A stretch of 64,000 nucleotides of DNA from NCBI RefSeq assembly GCF_900094575.1, contig NZ_FMAE01000007.1:545271-609270 (forward strand), given 5' to 3'. This DNA comes from Bradyrhizobium yuanmingense (GTDB lineage Bacteria; Pseudomonadota; Alphaproteobacteria; Rhizobiales; Xanthobacteraceae). The position numbers and the translations under genes are program-made. A model generated the notes under the pieces. It searched no databases and was not told where the DNA came from. It worked only from the letters and a program-made list of their open reading frames with translations. Below, piece by piece: positions 1-9,630 of the stretch; positions within the stretch are counted from its first letter, which is position 1, and each line of letters starts with the position of its first letter.

Positions 1-401
1 AGGTGATCGACGCCTTCCGCGACGTCCAGGCGGCCCGCGCCAATCAGGAGCAGCTGCAGAACGAAGCGCAGACCTATGCCAACCAGGTTGTCCCGCAGGC
101 GCGTGGACGCGCGGCCAAGATCCAGCAGGATGCCGAAGGTTACAGGGAACAGGCTGTCGCCGAGGCCAAGGGCCAGAGTGCACGCTTCCTGAAGGTTTAC
201 GAGGAATACAAGAAGGCGCCCGACGTGACGCGTGAACGGATCTACCTGGAGACGATGGAGCGCGTGCTCGGCGGGGCTGACAAGCTCGTCTATGACGGTG
301 GCCCCTCGGGCCAGGGCGTCGTGCCCTATCTGCCGCTTCCCGAACTGGCGCCAAAGCGGACACCTACGACTGGTCCGCAGTCGAGCGGAGGCACCCGATG
401 A
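1..401 (+). CDS. hflK: HflK, C-terminal part (cut by window start)
   Basis: Last 133 or so codons of HflK, the partner of HflC in the inner-membrane SPFH complex that surrounds and modulates the FtsH protease. The visible part is the end of the band-7 region with an Ala/Glu/Gln-rich coiled coil, then the conserved tail with the stretch YLETMERVLGGADKLVYDG, and a Pro/Gly-rich C-terminus. The gene begins upstream of the window, so no start can be assigned. Its stop overlaps the hflC start by 4 bp (ATGA), which indicates translational coupling. Identity is supported by the tail motif and by hflC directly downstream. Confidence 0.95.
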   Translation, partial: VIDAFRDVQAARANQEQLQNEAQTYANQVVPQARGRAAKIQQDAEGYREQAVAEAKGQSARFLKVYEEYKKAPDVTRERIYLETMERVLGGADKLVYDGGPSGQGVVPYLPLPELAPKRTPTTGPQSSGGTR

Positions 402-1294
402 AGTCTCCGGTCACAGGTTTTGTCACGCTGCTCGCCCTCCTGTTCGTCGTGATCGTCGGCTATATGTCGTTGTTTACCGTGCAGCAGACCGAGCAGACGA
501 TCGTGCTCCAGTTCGGCAGGCCGGTCGACGTCGTCACCGCGCCCGGCCTGCACTTCAAGGCGCCCTGGAACTCGGTGATCAACATCGACAAGCGGATTCT
601 CGATCTGGAGAACCCGTCGCAGGAGGCGATCGCCTCCGACCAGAAGCGGCTCGTGGTCGACGCCTTCGCGCGCTACCGCATCAAGGACGCACTGCGCTTC
701 TATCAGAGCGTCGGCTCGATCCAGGCCGCCAACATCCAGCTCACCACGCTCCTGAACGCGGCGCTGCGCCGCGTGCTCGGCGAGGTCACCTTCATCAACG
801 TGGTGCGCGACGACCGCGAGAAGCTGATGCTGCGCATTCGCGACCAGCTCGACCGCGAGGCCGATGGCTACGGCATTCAGGTCGTCGACGTCCGGATCCG
901 CCGCGCCGACCTGCCGGAGCAGAACAGCCAGGCGGTCTACCTGCGCATGAAGACCGAGCGTGAGCGCGAGGCCGCCGAGTTCCGGGCACAGGGTGGGCAG
1001 AAGGCCCAGGAGATCAGGTCCAGGGCCGACCGCGAGGCGACCGTCATCATCGCTGAGGCCAATTCGCAGGCTGAGCAGACCCGTGGTGCGGGCGATGCCG
1101 AACGCAACCGCCTGTTTGCAGAAGCCTACGGCAAGGACGCCGACTTCTTCGCGTTCTACCGGTCGATGACGGCCTATGAGAACGGGCTGCGTTCGAACGA
1201 TACCCGCTTCCTGCTCCGGCCGGAGTCGGATTTCTTCCGGTACTTCGGTAGCCCCTCCGGCAGGACGCCTACCGAGACGCAGGCGAAGCCGTAA
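398..1294 (+). CDS. hflC: HflC, protease modulator
   Basis: 298 residues, the normal size for HflC. One N-terminal membrane segment (about residues 7-26) is followed by a band-7/SPFH domain and a long charged coiled coil rich in Glu, Arg and Ala (about residues 185-245). The C-terminal region contains the family-typical DADFFAFYRSMTAYE. With HflK it forms the periplasm-facing cage around FtsH. Start ATG overlaps the hflK stop. The DUF2065 gene and a periplasmic Do-type protease follow on the same strand, making a membrane/envelope quality-control block. Confidence 0.97.
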   Translation: MKSPVTGFVTLLALLFVVIVGYMSLFTVQQTEQTIVLQFGRPVDVVTAPGLHFKAPWNSVINIDKRILDLENPSQEAIASDQKRLVVDAFARYRIKDALRFYQSVGSIQAANIQLTTLLNAALRRVLGEVTFINVVRDDREKLMLRIRDQLDREADGYGIQVVDVRIRRADLPEQNSQAVYLRMKTEREREAAEFRAQGGQKAQEIRSRADREATVIIAEANSQAEQTRGAGDAERNRLFAEAYGKDADFFAFYRSMTAYENGLRSNDTRFLLRPESDFFRYFGSPSGRTPTETQAKP

Positions 1295-1302
1295 GCCAGA
1301 CA

Positions 1303-1327
1303 AAGGGCGGCGGATTTCGCCGCCCTT
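1303..1327 (+). terminator. Hairpin after hflC, no U-run
   Basis: Ten-base-pair perfect GC-rich stem (1303-1312 with 1318-1327) around a 5-nt loop, starting 8 bases after the hflC stop. It is followed by CGTCC rather than a T-run, so it is not a standard intrinsic terminator. It could reduce read-through into the DUF2065 gene or protect the 3' end of hflKC mRNA. Confidence 0.5.
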
Positions 1328-1366
1328 CGTCCAGACAAGAACAGCATAGCGGGAGGTTCCATTCCG

Positions 1367-1573
1367 ATGAGGTCCATTGCGTTCGCCGACTTCCTCATCG
1401 GCCTAGGCATCCTGTTCGTCCTCGAAGGCTTGATGTTCGCGGCCAGTCCAAACTGGATGCGCAAAGCCATGAAAAGCGCCATCGCCACGCCGGACAACAT
1501 CCTGCGGGCGGTCGGGATCGGCTCGGCCGTGGCCGGCCTAGTCCTGATCTGGGTTATGCGGCGCCCGATTTAG
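1367..1573 (+). CDS. DUF2065 family small membrane protein
   Basis: 68 residues with two predicted transmembrane helices (about 4-24 and 43-63) separated by a short basic loop containing NWMRKAMK. Size, topology and position directly after hflC match DUF2065 proteins, which are commonly found next to hflKC in proteobacteria. The biochemical role is unknown. An AGGTT-type ribosome site precedes the ATG. The hairpin at 1303-1327 separates it from hflC, so expression may be partly independent. Confidence 0.85.
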   Translation: MRSIAFADFLIGLGILFVLEGLMFAASPNWMRKAMKSAIATPDNILRAVGIGSAVAGLVLIWVMRRPI

Positions 1574-1717
1574 GCCTTCGGCCCAACGCCAAAGTGAAGG
1601 CGCCAGACTGGTTTTCGCCGTATTATCGGGCTCTTGAGGCCCGTTAAGCTCCGCGCTTGCGCCGTGCCCCCGTTCGAGCGCAGTCTGGCGCCGAATCCCT
1701 TTTGCCTGGAGATCACA

Positions 1718-3235
1718 ATGACTGCTGCCACCATTGCCCCGTCCCGCTCGCGCCGCCGCGCGCGATTTGGTGTTCGACTTGGGCTGGTTGCGCTCGCCAT
1801 CGGTGCTTGCGGCGCGTTTGGCGCGCCGGCTCATGCGCGTGGACCGGATGGCATCGCCGACGTCGCCGAGAAGGTGATCGACGCGGTCGTCAACATCTCG
1901 ACCTCGCAGAACGTCGAAGCCAAGGGCGGGGGCAGCAACTCGATGCCGCAGCTGCCGCCCGGTTCACCCTTCGAAGAGTTCTTCGACGATTTCTTCAAGA
2001 ACCGCCGAGGGCCCGGCGGCGGCAGCAAGGGCGGCGAGAACAGCGCGCCGCGCAAGACCAATTCGCTCGGAAGCGGTTTCATCATCGACACCGCGGGCGT
2101 CGTCGTCACCAACAACCACGTCATTGCGGACGCCGACGAGATCCACGTCATCCTCAACGACGGCACCAAGATCAAGGCCGAGCTGGTCGGCGTCGACAAG
2201 AAGACCGATCTCGCTGTGCTCAGGATCAAGCCGACGAAGCCGTTGGTCGCGGTCAAGTTCGGCGATAGCGACAAGCTGCGCCTCGGCGACTGGGTGGTCG
2301 CAATCGGCAATCCCTTCAGCCTGGGAGGCACGGTGACTGCCGGCATCGTCTCGGCCAAGAACCGTGACATCTCCTCCGGGCCGTACGACAGCTACATCCA
2401 GACCGACGCATCCATCAACCGCGGCAATTCCGGCGGCCCGCTGTTCAATCTCGACGGCGACGTCATCGGCGTCAACACGCTGATCATCTCGCCGTCCGGC
2501 GGCTCCATCGGCATCGGCTTTGCCGTGCCGTCGAAGACGGTGGTGGGCGTCGTCGACCAGCTCCGCCAGTTCGGCGAGCTGCGCCGCGGCTGGCTGGGCG
2601 TGCGCATCCAGAGCGTCACCGACGAGATCGCCGAAAGCCTCAACATCAAGCCCGCGCGGGGCGCGCTGGTCGCCGGTGTCGACGACAAGGGCCCGGCCAA
2701 GCCCGCCGGCATCGAGCCCGGCGACGTCGTCGTCAAGTTCGACGGCAAGGACGTCAAGGACCCGAAGGACCTGTCCCGCGTCGTCGCCGACACCGCGGTC
2801 GGCAAGGAGGTCGACGTCGTCATCATCCGCAAGGGCAAGGAAGAGATCAAGAAGGTCACGCTCGGCCGCCTGCAGGATCCCGACAAGGTGCAGGCAGCGG
2901 TGAAGACCGACGAACCGGCGCCGGAGAAGCCGGTGACGCAGAAGGCGCTCGGCCTCGATCTCGCAACGCTGAGCAAGGATCTGCGCACGCGCTACAAGAT
3001 CAAGGACAGCGTCAAGGGCGTGGTCGTCACCAATGTCGACGCCAATTCGGATGCCGCCGAGAAGCGCCTGTCCGCCGGCGACGTCATCGTCGAGGTGGCG
3101 CAGGAGGCGGTGTCGAGTGGCGGCGACATCCAGAAGCGAGTCGATCAGCTCAAGAAGGACGGCAAGAAATCGGTGCTGCTGCTGGTCTCGAACGGCGAGG
3201 GCGAGCTGCGGTTCGTCGCGCTGAGCGTGCAGTAG
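1718..3235 (+). CDS. degP: Do-family periplasmic serine protease (DegP-like)
   Basis: 505 residues from the chosen ATG at 1718, which has a GGAG site 5' and gives a proper signal peptide (basic RSRRR stretch, hydrophobic core about 20-35, cleavage near AHA). A longer in-frame reading from 1634 lacks these. Trypsin-like triad residues are visible: His134 in TNNHVIAD, Asp164 in KTDLAVL and Ser238 in INRGNSGGPL. Two PDZ domains follow (about 285-380 and 410-500). Proteases of this family degrade or refold damaged envelope proteins. Linkage to hflKC fits an envelope quality-control role. Confidence 0.95.
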   Translation: MTAATIAPSRSRRRARFGVRLGLVALAIGACGAFGAPAHARGPDGIADVAEKVIDAVVNISTSQNVEAKGGGSNSMPQLPPGSPFEEFFDDFFKNRRGPGGGSKGGENSAPRKTNSLGSGFIIDTAGVVVTNNHVIADADEIHVILNDGTKIKAELVGVDKKTDLAVLRIKPTKPLVAVKFGDSDKLRLGDWVVAIGNPFSLGGTVTAGIVSAKNRDISSGPYDSYIQTDASINRGNSGGPLFNLDGDVIGVNTLIISPSGGSIGIGFAVPSKTVVGVVDQLRQFGELRRGWLGVRIQSVTDEIAESLNIKPARGALVAGVDDKGPAKPAGIEPGDVVVKFDGKDVKDPKDLSRVVADTAVGKEVDVVIIRKGKEEIKKVTLGRLQDPDKVQAAVKTDEPAPEKPVTQKALGLDLATLSKDLRTRYKIKDSVKGVVVTNVDANSDAAEKRLSAGDVIVEVAQEAVSSGGDIQKRVDQLKKDGKKSVLLLVSNGEGELRFVALSVQ

Positions 3236-3262
3236 TGGGCGCTGTTCGCGCCACATTCAACT

Positions 3263-3363
3263 GTCATGCCCCGCGAAGGCGGGGCATCCAGTACGCCGCG
3301 GCTTCTCGGTTCTAGCTTCGCTGTCTCTGGAATACTGGATCGCCCGCCTTCGCGGGCGATGAC
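3263..3363. repeat. Intergenic inverted repeat, GTCAT...ATGAC type
   Basis: About 101 bp between the convergent degP and serB genes. It starts GTCATGCCCCGCGAAGGCGG and ends with the imperfect mirror CCGCCTTCGCGGGCGATGAC. Inner arms also mirror each other (ATCCAGTA and TACTGGAT). The RNA would fold into a long cruciform hairpin on either strand. A shorter element with similar GTCAT/ATGAC ends lies at 12281-12320. Possibly also a bidirectional transcription barrier. Confidence 0.8.
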
Positions 3364-3379
3364 AGAGAGAGGGGAGGCT

Positions 3380-4285
3380 TTACCCCTCCACGAACTCGTC
3401 CCGCCGATACCCCTGCGCATACAGCAGCGCGGTGAGATCGCCGTGATCGATCCGCGCGGCCGCGGCGGCAGCCACCGCCGGCTTGGCGTGATAGGCCACG
3501 CCCAGACCCGCGGCCTGGATCATCGCGAGATCGTTGGCGCCGTCGCCGACCACGACCGAGTCGATGTCGTCGAGATCGAACGATTCCATCAGGTCCACCA
3601 AGGTCGCGAGCTTCGCCGCGCGGCCCAGGATCGGCTCCTTCACTTCCCCGGTGAACTTGCCGTCGCGCACGACGAGCTCGTTGGCGCGGTTCTCCTGGAA
3701 ACCTATCTTGGCGGCGACCGCGCTCGTGAATAGCGTAAAGCCGCCAGAGACGAGGCAGGTATAGGCGCCGTTCGCGCGCATGGTGGCGACCAGCTCGCGG
3801 CCGCCCGGCGTCAGCGTGATGCGCTTGGCCAGGACTTCGTCGACTGCGCTGGCGGGCAGGTCCTTGAGCAGCGCGACGCGCTCGCGCAGCGCCGGCTCGA
3901 ACTCGATCTCGCCGCGCATCGCACGCTCGGTGATGGCAGCGACATGCGCCTTGACCCCGACGAAATCGGCGAGCTCGTCGATGCATTCCTGGCCGATCAT
4001 GGTGGAATCCATGTCGGCGAGAAAAAGCTTCTTGCGCCTGAAGCCAACAGGCTGCACGACGATGTCGATCGGCAAATCGCCGCGGAGCTCGCGGAGCCGC
4101 TGCTCGATGGCGTTGCGGTCGCCTTCGAGGTTACTGTCCGCGCCGAAGGGGATGTCGACCGCAACCCCGTCGAACAGCCAGTGCGCGGGCGCCGCCTGCG
4201 GCAGCACGGCGCGGGCGCCATCGACGATGGTCGAGTCGAGCGCGGGATTGTCAGGGTTGCAGATCAGCGTGGCGACGAGGGACAT
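3380..4285 (-). CDS. serB: Phosphoserine phosphatase SerB
   Basis: 301 residues. The last step of serine synthesis, phosphoserine to serine. The C-terminal two thirds is a HAD-superfamily phosphatase: motif I ADMDST (Asp91 nucleophile, Asp93 acid/base), motif II region VSGGF, and motif IV GDGANDLAM. The N-terminal roughly 85 residues form the regulatory ACT-like region usual in proteobacterial SerB. The ATG lies 11 bp from the GTG of the divergent miaA, so its promoter must overlap miaA coding DNA. Confidence 0.96.
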   Translation of the reverse strand: MSLVATLICNPDNPALDSTIVDGARAVLPQAAPAHWLFDGVAVDIPFGADSNLEGDRNAIEQRLRELRGDLPIDIVVQPVGFRRKKLFLADMDSTMIGQECIDELADFVGVKAHVAAITERAMRGEIEFEPALRERVALLKDLPASAVDEVLAKRITLTPGGRELVATMRANGAYTCLVSGGFTLFTSAVAAKIGFQENRANELVVRDGKFTGEVKEPILGRAAKLATLVDLMESFDLDDIDSVVVGDGANDLAMIQAAGLGVAYHAKPAVAAAAAARIDHGDLTALLYAQGYRRDEFVEG

Positions 4286-4296
4286 TTGAGGTTTTC

Positions 4297-5238
4297 GTGA
4301 GCGAGGGGTATTCCAGCAAGGCCGTGCTTATCGCAGGCCCGACCGCCAGCGGCAAGTCGGCGCTGGCGCTGGAGCTTGCGCGTGCCGCCGGCGGCGTCGT
4401 CATCAATGCCGATTCCATGCAGGTCTATCGTGACCTCCGCATCATCACGGCGCGGCCGACCGCGGCGGACGAGGCGCTCGTGCCGCATCGTCTCTATGGC
4501 CACGTCGATGCCGCCGTGAATTTCTCGGCCGGTGCCTGGGTAAGCGATGCGGCGAAGGCGCTCGACGAGGCGAGGGCGCAGCGACAGCTGCCGATCTTCA
4601 TCGGCGGCACCGGGCTCTATTTCAAGGCGCTGACCACAGGTCTCTCCGCGGTGCCGCCGATCCCCGCCGAGCTGCGCGAGGATGTGCGCGCGCGGCTGGA
4701 ACGGAACGGCGTCGAAGCGTTGCACGCGGAACTCGCAGTCCGCGATCCGCGCGCGGCCGAGCGATTGAACCTGCGCGACCGCACCCGCATCGCCCGCGCG
4801 CTCGAGGTGATCGAGGCAACCGGCCGTTCGCTGCTCGATTGGCAGCGGGAGGGACAGCCACCGCTGCTGCCCAAGGACAGATTTCGCGCGGTCTTCCTCG
4901 CGCCCGAGCGTGACGAGCTCTATGCCCGCATCGATGCCCGTTTCGATGCCATGCTGGGCGCCGGCGCGCTCGAGGAGGTCGAGCGGCTCGCCGCCAGGCA
5001 TCTTGATCCGCTGCTGCCGGCCATGAAGGCCCATGGCGTGCCATCCTTGATCCGGCACCTGCGCGGCGAACTCAGCCTGGAGGAGGCCGCCAGCATTGGC
5101 CGCGCCGATACGCGCCATTACGCCAAGCGGCAATTCACCTGGTTCCGGCACCAGCTGCCGGACTTCGAATGGGTGAGGCCGGAGCAAGCGAGCGGATGGC
5201 TCGCCGCGGCCGTGCCGGCGGAACGGCGCCCCGACTGA
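4297..5238 (+). CDS. miaA: tRNA dimethylallyltransferase MiaA
   Basis: 313 residues. Transfers a dimethylallyl group to A37 of tRNAs that read UNN codons. P-loop GPTASGKS at residues 14-21, then INADSMQVYRD and the FIGGTGLYFKAL motif of IPP transferases; the family tail RHYAKRQFTWFRHQ is present. The start is GTG at 4297, 11 bp from the serB start, preceded by TTGAGG. The next genes downstream are the ilv operon, which starts with a separate promoter and leader. Confidence 0.96.
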   Translation: MSEGYSSKAVLIAGPTASGKSALALELARAAGGVVINADSMQVYRDLRIITARPTAADEALVPHRLYGHVDAAVNFSAGAWVSDAAKALDEARAQRQLPIFIGGTGLYFKALTTGLSAVPPIPAELREDVRARLERNGVEALHAELAVRDPRAAERLNLRDRTRIARALEVIEATGRSLLDWQREGQPPLLPKDRFRAVFLAPERDELYARIDARFDAMLGAGALEEVERLAARHLDPLLPAMKAHGVPSLIRHLRGELSLEEAASIGRADTRHYAKRQFTWFRHQLPDFEWVRPEQASGWLAAAVPAERRPD

Positions 5239-5331
5239 CGCGCTTTTGTGCCGGGTTCCCGAATTTACCTCTCGCCGAACCCGGGGAACACCGCTACACT
5301 GCCGAAATCGCGCGGGAACGGCCGCATTGCC

Positions 5332-5359
5332 TTGACATCCAAGGTTTGGCCGCTATGTT
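5332..5359 (+). promoter_or_regulatory. Predicted sigma-70-type promoter of the ilv operon
   Basis: TTGACA at 5332-5337 and TATGTT at 5354-5359 with a 16-bp spacer. This would start transcription near 5366, about 25 nt before the leader peptide ATG at 5391. The -35 box is a perfect match and the -10 box is close to consensus. Confidence 0.7.
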
Positions 5360-5390
5360 TCGCGCAACCTTTGGGAAGCCGAGCGCCGCC

Positions 5391-5456
5391 ATGCGTAACA
5401 TTATTACCAAACTCCTTATCGCCGTCGTACCCAGGCACACCGCCGGGGGTGGCTAG
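5391..5456 (+). CDS. ilv operon leader peptide
   Basis: 21-residue open frame ATG to TAG between a good promoter and an intrinsic terminator: MRNIITKLLIAVVPRHTAGG followed by a final Gly. Ile-Ile, Leu-Leu, Ile and Val-Val fall in one short run, so nine or so of its codons respond to charged branched-chain tRNAs. This is the pattern of attenuator leader peptides of ilv operons in proteobacteria. Translation stalling when Ile, Leu or Val tRNAs are uncharged would relieve termination ahead of the acetolactate synthase genes. The ribosome site is weak (GAGCG). A longer in-frame reading exists upstream, but it runs out of miaA DNA and lies before the promoter. Confidence 0.85.
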   Translation: MRNIITKLLIAVVPRHTAGGG

Positions 5457-5483
5457 CTGCCATCCACATGACAGGCGGTGTGC
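5435..5483 (+). promoter_or_regulatory. Leader stem overlapping the end of the leader peptide
   Basis: Ten-bp perfect complementarity between 5435-5444 (last codons of the leader peptide) and 5474-5483 (just before the terminator). A smaller hairpin, GGTGGC 5448-5453 with GCCATC 5459-5464, sits inside. Ribosome position on the leader would decide whether these form. The outer stem abuts but does not overlap the terminator arms, so the exact antitermination geometry cannot be settled by eye. Confidence 0.55.
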
Positions 5484-5486
5484 ATG

Positions 5487-5510
5487 GGCCCTCTTCGGGG
5501 CCTTTTTTAT
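5487..5510 (+). terminator. Attenuator terminator before the ilv genes
   Basis: GGCCC (5487-5491) pairs with GGGCC (5498-5502), immediately followed by six T (5503-5508). It lies 30 nt after the leader peptide stop and 56 nt before the acetolactate synthase ATG. A strong intrinsic terminator placed between a promoter and the first structural gene is the signature of attenuation. Confidence 0.85.
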
Positions 5511-5565
5511 TTCCCGAACCCGACACGAATGAAGCCGCTGACAACAGCGCATCCGGAGCAAGCCA

Positions 5566-7341
<1,776 letters not shown>

Positions 7342-7345
7342 CGCC

Positions 7346-8317
7346 ATGTTCGACCTGAACGAACTCGAGCGCGCACATGCGATCGTGGGGCAGGCGGTGC
7401 CGGCGACGCCGGCGCATGCTTGGCCGTTGCTCAGCCGCCGGCTCGGCACCGCGGTCGTGGTCAAGCACGAGAACCACACGCCGACCGGCGCCTTCAAGGT
7501 GCGTGGCGGCCTGGTCTATCTCGATCGGCTGAAGCGAGAGCGGCCGAACGTGCCGGGCATCATCTCGGCCACCCGCGGCAATCATGGCCAGAGTCTTGCT
7601 TTCGCGGCGCGGCGTCACGGCGTGCCCGCCGTGATCTATGTGCCAAAAGGCAATTCGGTTGAGAAGAACCATGCCATGCGCGCGTTCGGCGCCGATCTGG
7701 TCGAGCACGGCGACGATTTCCAGCTGGCGCGCGAAGAAGCCGGGCGCCGCGCGCAGTTCGAAGGCCTGCACATGGTGCCGTCGTTCCACCCTGACCTCGT
7801 GCTGGGGGTGGCGACCTACGCACTGGAACTGTTCCGCGCGGTGCCCGATCTCGACGTGCTCTACGTTCCGATCGGGCAGGGCTCCGGTATCAGCGCCTGC
7901 ATCCTGGTGCGCGACTTGCTGGGCCTGAAGACGGAGATCATCGGTGTGCAATCGACCGAGGCGCCGTCATATGCACTTTCGTTCGCGGCCGGCAAGGTCG
8001 TAACGACCGAGACCAGTGATACGCTGGCCGATGGCGTGGCGACACGCTTTCCGGACGCGGAAGCTGTTGCGCTTGTTTGCAAGGGCGCCTCGCGCATCGT
8101 CCAGGTTACGGACGATGAGATCGCGCTCGCGATCCGCGCCTATTGGACTGACACGCACAATCTCGCCGAAGGCGCCGGTGCTGCCGCGCTGGCGGCGGCG
8201 CTGCAGGAAAAGAGCAAGCTGAAGGGCAAGCGCGTCGGTCTCGTGCTGTCCGGCGGCAATATCGATTTCGATCTGTTCCGCCGTTGGGTCGGGACGGATG
8301 CGCCGGCGACGGCGTGA
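7346..8317 (+). CDS. Threonine dehydratase, short catabolic type, within ilvI-ilvH
   Basis: 323 residues, a fold-type II PLP enzyme. PLP lysine K51 is in TPTGAFKVRGG, the SATRGNHGQS loop is typical of threonine/serine dehydratases, and the C-terminal SGGNID binds phosphate. It stops where the catalytic domain ends, so the ACT-like regulatory domain of biosynthetic IlvA (about 510 residues) is absent. It starts 4 bp after ilvI and ends 22 bp before ilvH. It probably converts threonine to 2-oxobutyrate, the isoleucine-branch substrate of the flanking enzyme. Serine or another hydroxyamino acid remains possible. Confidence 0.85.
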   Translation: MFDLNELERAHAIVGQAVPATPAHAWPLLSRRLGTAVVVKHENHTPTGAFKVRGGLVYLDRLKRERPNVPGIISATRGNHGQSLAFAARRHGVPAVIYVPKGNSVEKNHAMRAFGADLVEHGDDFQLAREEAGRRAQFEGLHMVPSFHPDLVLGVATYALELFRAVPDLDVLYVPIGQGSGISACILVRDLLGLKTEIIGVQSTEAPSYALSFAAGKVVTTETSDTLADGVATRFPDAEAVALVCKGASRIVQVTDDEIALAIRAYWTDTHNLAEGAGAAALAAALQEKSKLKGKRVGLVLSGGNIDFDLFRRWVGTDAPATA

Positions 8318-8339
8318 CGGAGAGACAGAGGGGACGACA

Positions 8340-8882
8340 ATGAACCAGCCCGCATCCGCCTATTTCATCGAGGACCGTCACGATCCCAACGAGACGCATA
8401 CGCTTGCGGTGCTCGTGCAGAACGAGCCAGGCGTGCTCGCGCGCGTCATCGGCCTGTTCTCGGGGCGCGGCTACAACATCGAGAGCCTCACGGTCTCGGA
8501 GACCGAGGCCCAGAAGCACCTGTCGCGCATCACCATCGTCACCACGGGCACGCCGATGGTGATCGCGCAGATCAAGAACCAGCTCGACCGCATGATCCCG
8601 GTGTACCAGGTCGTCGACATGACCCAGACCAAGCGCTCGATCGAGCGCGAGTTGGCGATGGTCAAGGTGCGCGGGCAGGGCGAGCATCGGGTCGAGGCGC
8701 TCAGGCTGGCGGACGCGTTCCGCGCCCGTGTGATCGACGCCACCACCGAGAGCTTTGTGTTCGAGATCACAGGCAATACGGACAAGATCAATCAATATAT
8801 CGATCTGATGCGCCCGCTCGGCCTCGTCGAGGTGTCGCGCACGGGTGTTGCCGCGATAGGTCGCGGGCCTGAAGGGATGTGA
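8340..8882 (+). CDS. ilvH: Acetolactate synthase, small (regulatory) subunit
   Basis: 180 residues from ATG 8340, preceded by GGGGACGACA. A longer in-frame reading to 8298 runs back into the previous gene. The N-terminal ACT domain (about 22-95) contains HTLAVLVQNEPGVLARVIGLF, which binds valine in the family. The C-terminal domain contains RVEALRLADAFRARVID and ITGNTDKI. It stimulates the large subunit and confers feedback inhibition. Separated from ilvI by the threonine dehydratase gene. Also known as ilvN. Confidence 0.96.
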   Translation: MNQPASAYFIEDRHDPNETHTLAVLVQNEPGVLARVIGLFSGRGYNIESLTVSETEAQKHLSRITIVTTGTPMVIAQIKNQLDRMIPVYQVVDMTQTKRSIERELAMVKVRGQGEHRVEALRLADAFRARVIDATTESFVFEITGNTDKINQYIDLMRPLGLVEVSRTGVAAIGRGPEGM

Positions 8883-8885
8883 GCC

Positions 8886-9581
8886 ATGTTGGCGCGCGAC
8901 TGGTACTACAACGAGCGGAACCGGATGGGGATCGAGCCCGCTGTGGCCTCGATCTACGACAACCATGACGATGCCGATCTGCGCGCGCGCGCCGCGCTGA
9001 AGATGCTCGGGGTCCAGCGCGGCTGGCGCATCGCCGATATCGGCTGCGGCAACGGCGTGCTCGCCACCGAAGCGGCGTTGATGGGGGCCGACGTCGACGC
9101 CATCGACATTTCCCCGGCCATGCTGGCGCTCGCCGAGATCTACGCCCGCGACCGCAAGGCGCCCGTGCGCACCCAATCCGCCGGCCTGCTCAGCTTCGCC
9201 TACCGGCCGGAATCCTACGATCTCATCGTCAGCGAGTTCACGCTGCACCACCTGCCGGATTTCTGGAAGGCGGTGGCGATGTCGCGGATTTTTCGCGCCC
9301 TCAAGCCCGGGGCGACATTTTATCTCCGCGACATCGTTTACTCATCGATGCCCGACGCGATCGAGCGTGACGTCGAGCAATGGGCCGACTTCCAGATCAA
9401 GAACCACGATTTCTCCCGCGAGGGCGTGGTGACTCACATGCGCGATGAATATTCCACCTTCGGCTGGGTGATGGAGCGGATGCTGACCGACGTCGGCTTC
9501 ACCCTGGTCGCGGCCGACTACCACGCGCCGATGCACGGCACGTATCTGCTGCGGAAACCGAAAGCCGGCGAGCAAGGCTAG
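8886..9581 (+). CDS. Class I SAM-dependent methyltransferase, unknown substrate
   Basis: 231 residues. SAM-binding motif I is DIGCGNG at 51-57, with the acidic strand-2 motif DVDAIDIS about 20 residues later and a post-motif SEFTLHHLPDF. It starts 3 bp after ilvH, so it is probably in the same transcript. The fold is clear but nothing seen fixes the substrate. The N-terminal roughly 30 residues (DWYYNERNRMGIEP) are not part of the Rossmann core. Confidence 0.85.
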   Translation: MLARDWYYNERNRMGIEPAVASIYDNHDDADLRARAALKMLGVQRGWRIADIGCGNGVLATEAALMGADVDAIDISPAMLALAEIYARDRKAPVRTQSAGLLSFAYRPESYDLIVSEFTLHHLPDFWKAVAMSRIFRALKPGATFYLRDIVYSSMPDAIERDVEQWADFQIKNHDFSREGVVTHMRDEYSTFGWVMERMLTDVGFTLVAADYHAPMHGTYLLRKPKAGEQG

Positions 9582-9630
9582 ACCAGAACAACAAACAGGG
9601 CTGCGAGACAAAGCAGAACCGGAAACAACA

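Noticed and set aside
1574..1717. N-terminal extension of the Do-type protease from ATG 1634
   Set aside because: The extension lacks a ribosome site and would precede the signal peptide; ATG 1718 has GGAG and a correct signal peptide.
1964..3256. 430-residue open frame on the - strand opposite degP
   Set aside because: Leu/Asp/Arg-rich shadow; degP on the + strand has triad and PDZ motifs.
5169..5390. Long upstream extension of the ilv leader peptide frame
   Set aside because: It starts inside miaA and lies before the predicted promoter; only the last 21 codons fit a leader.
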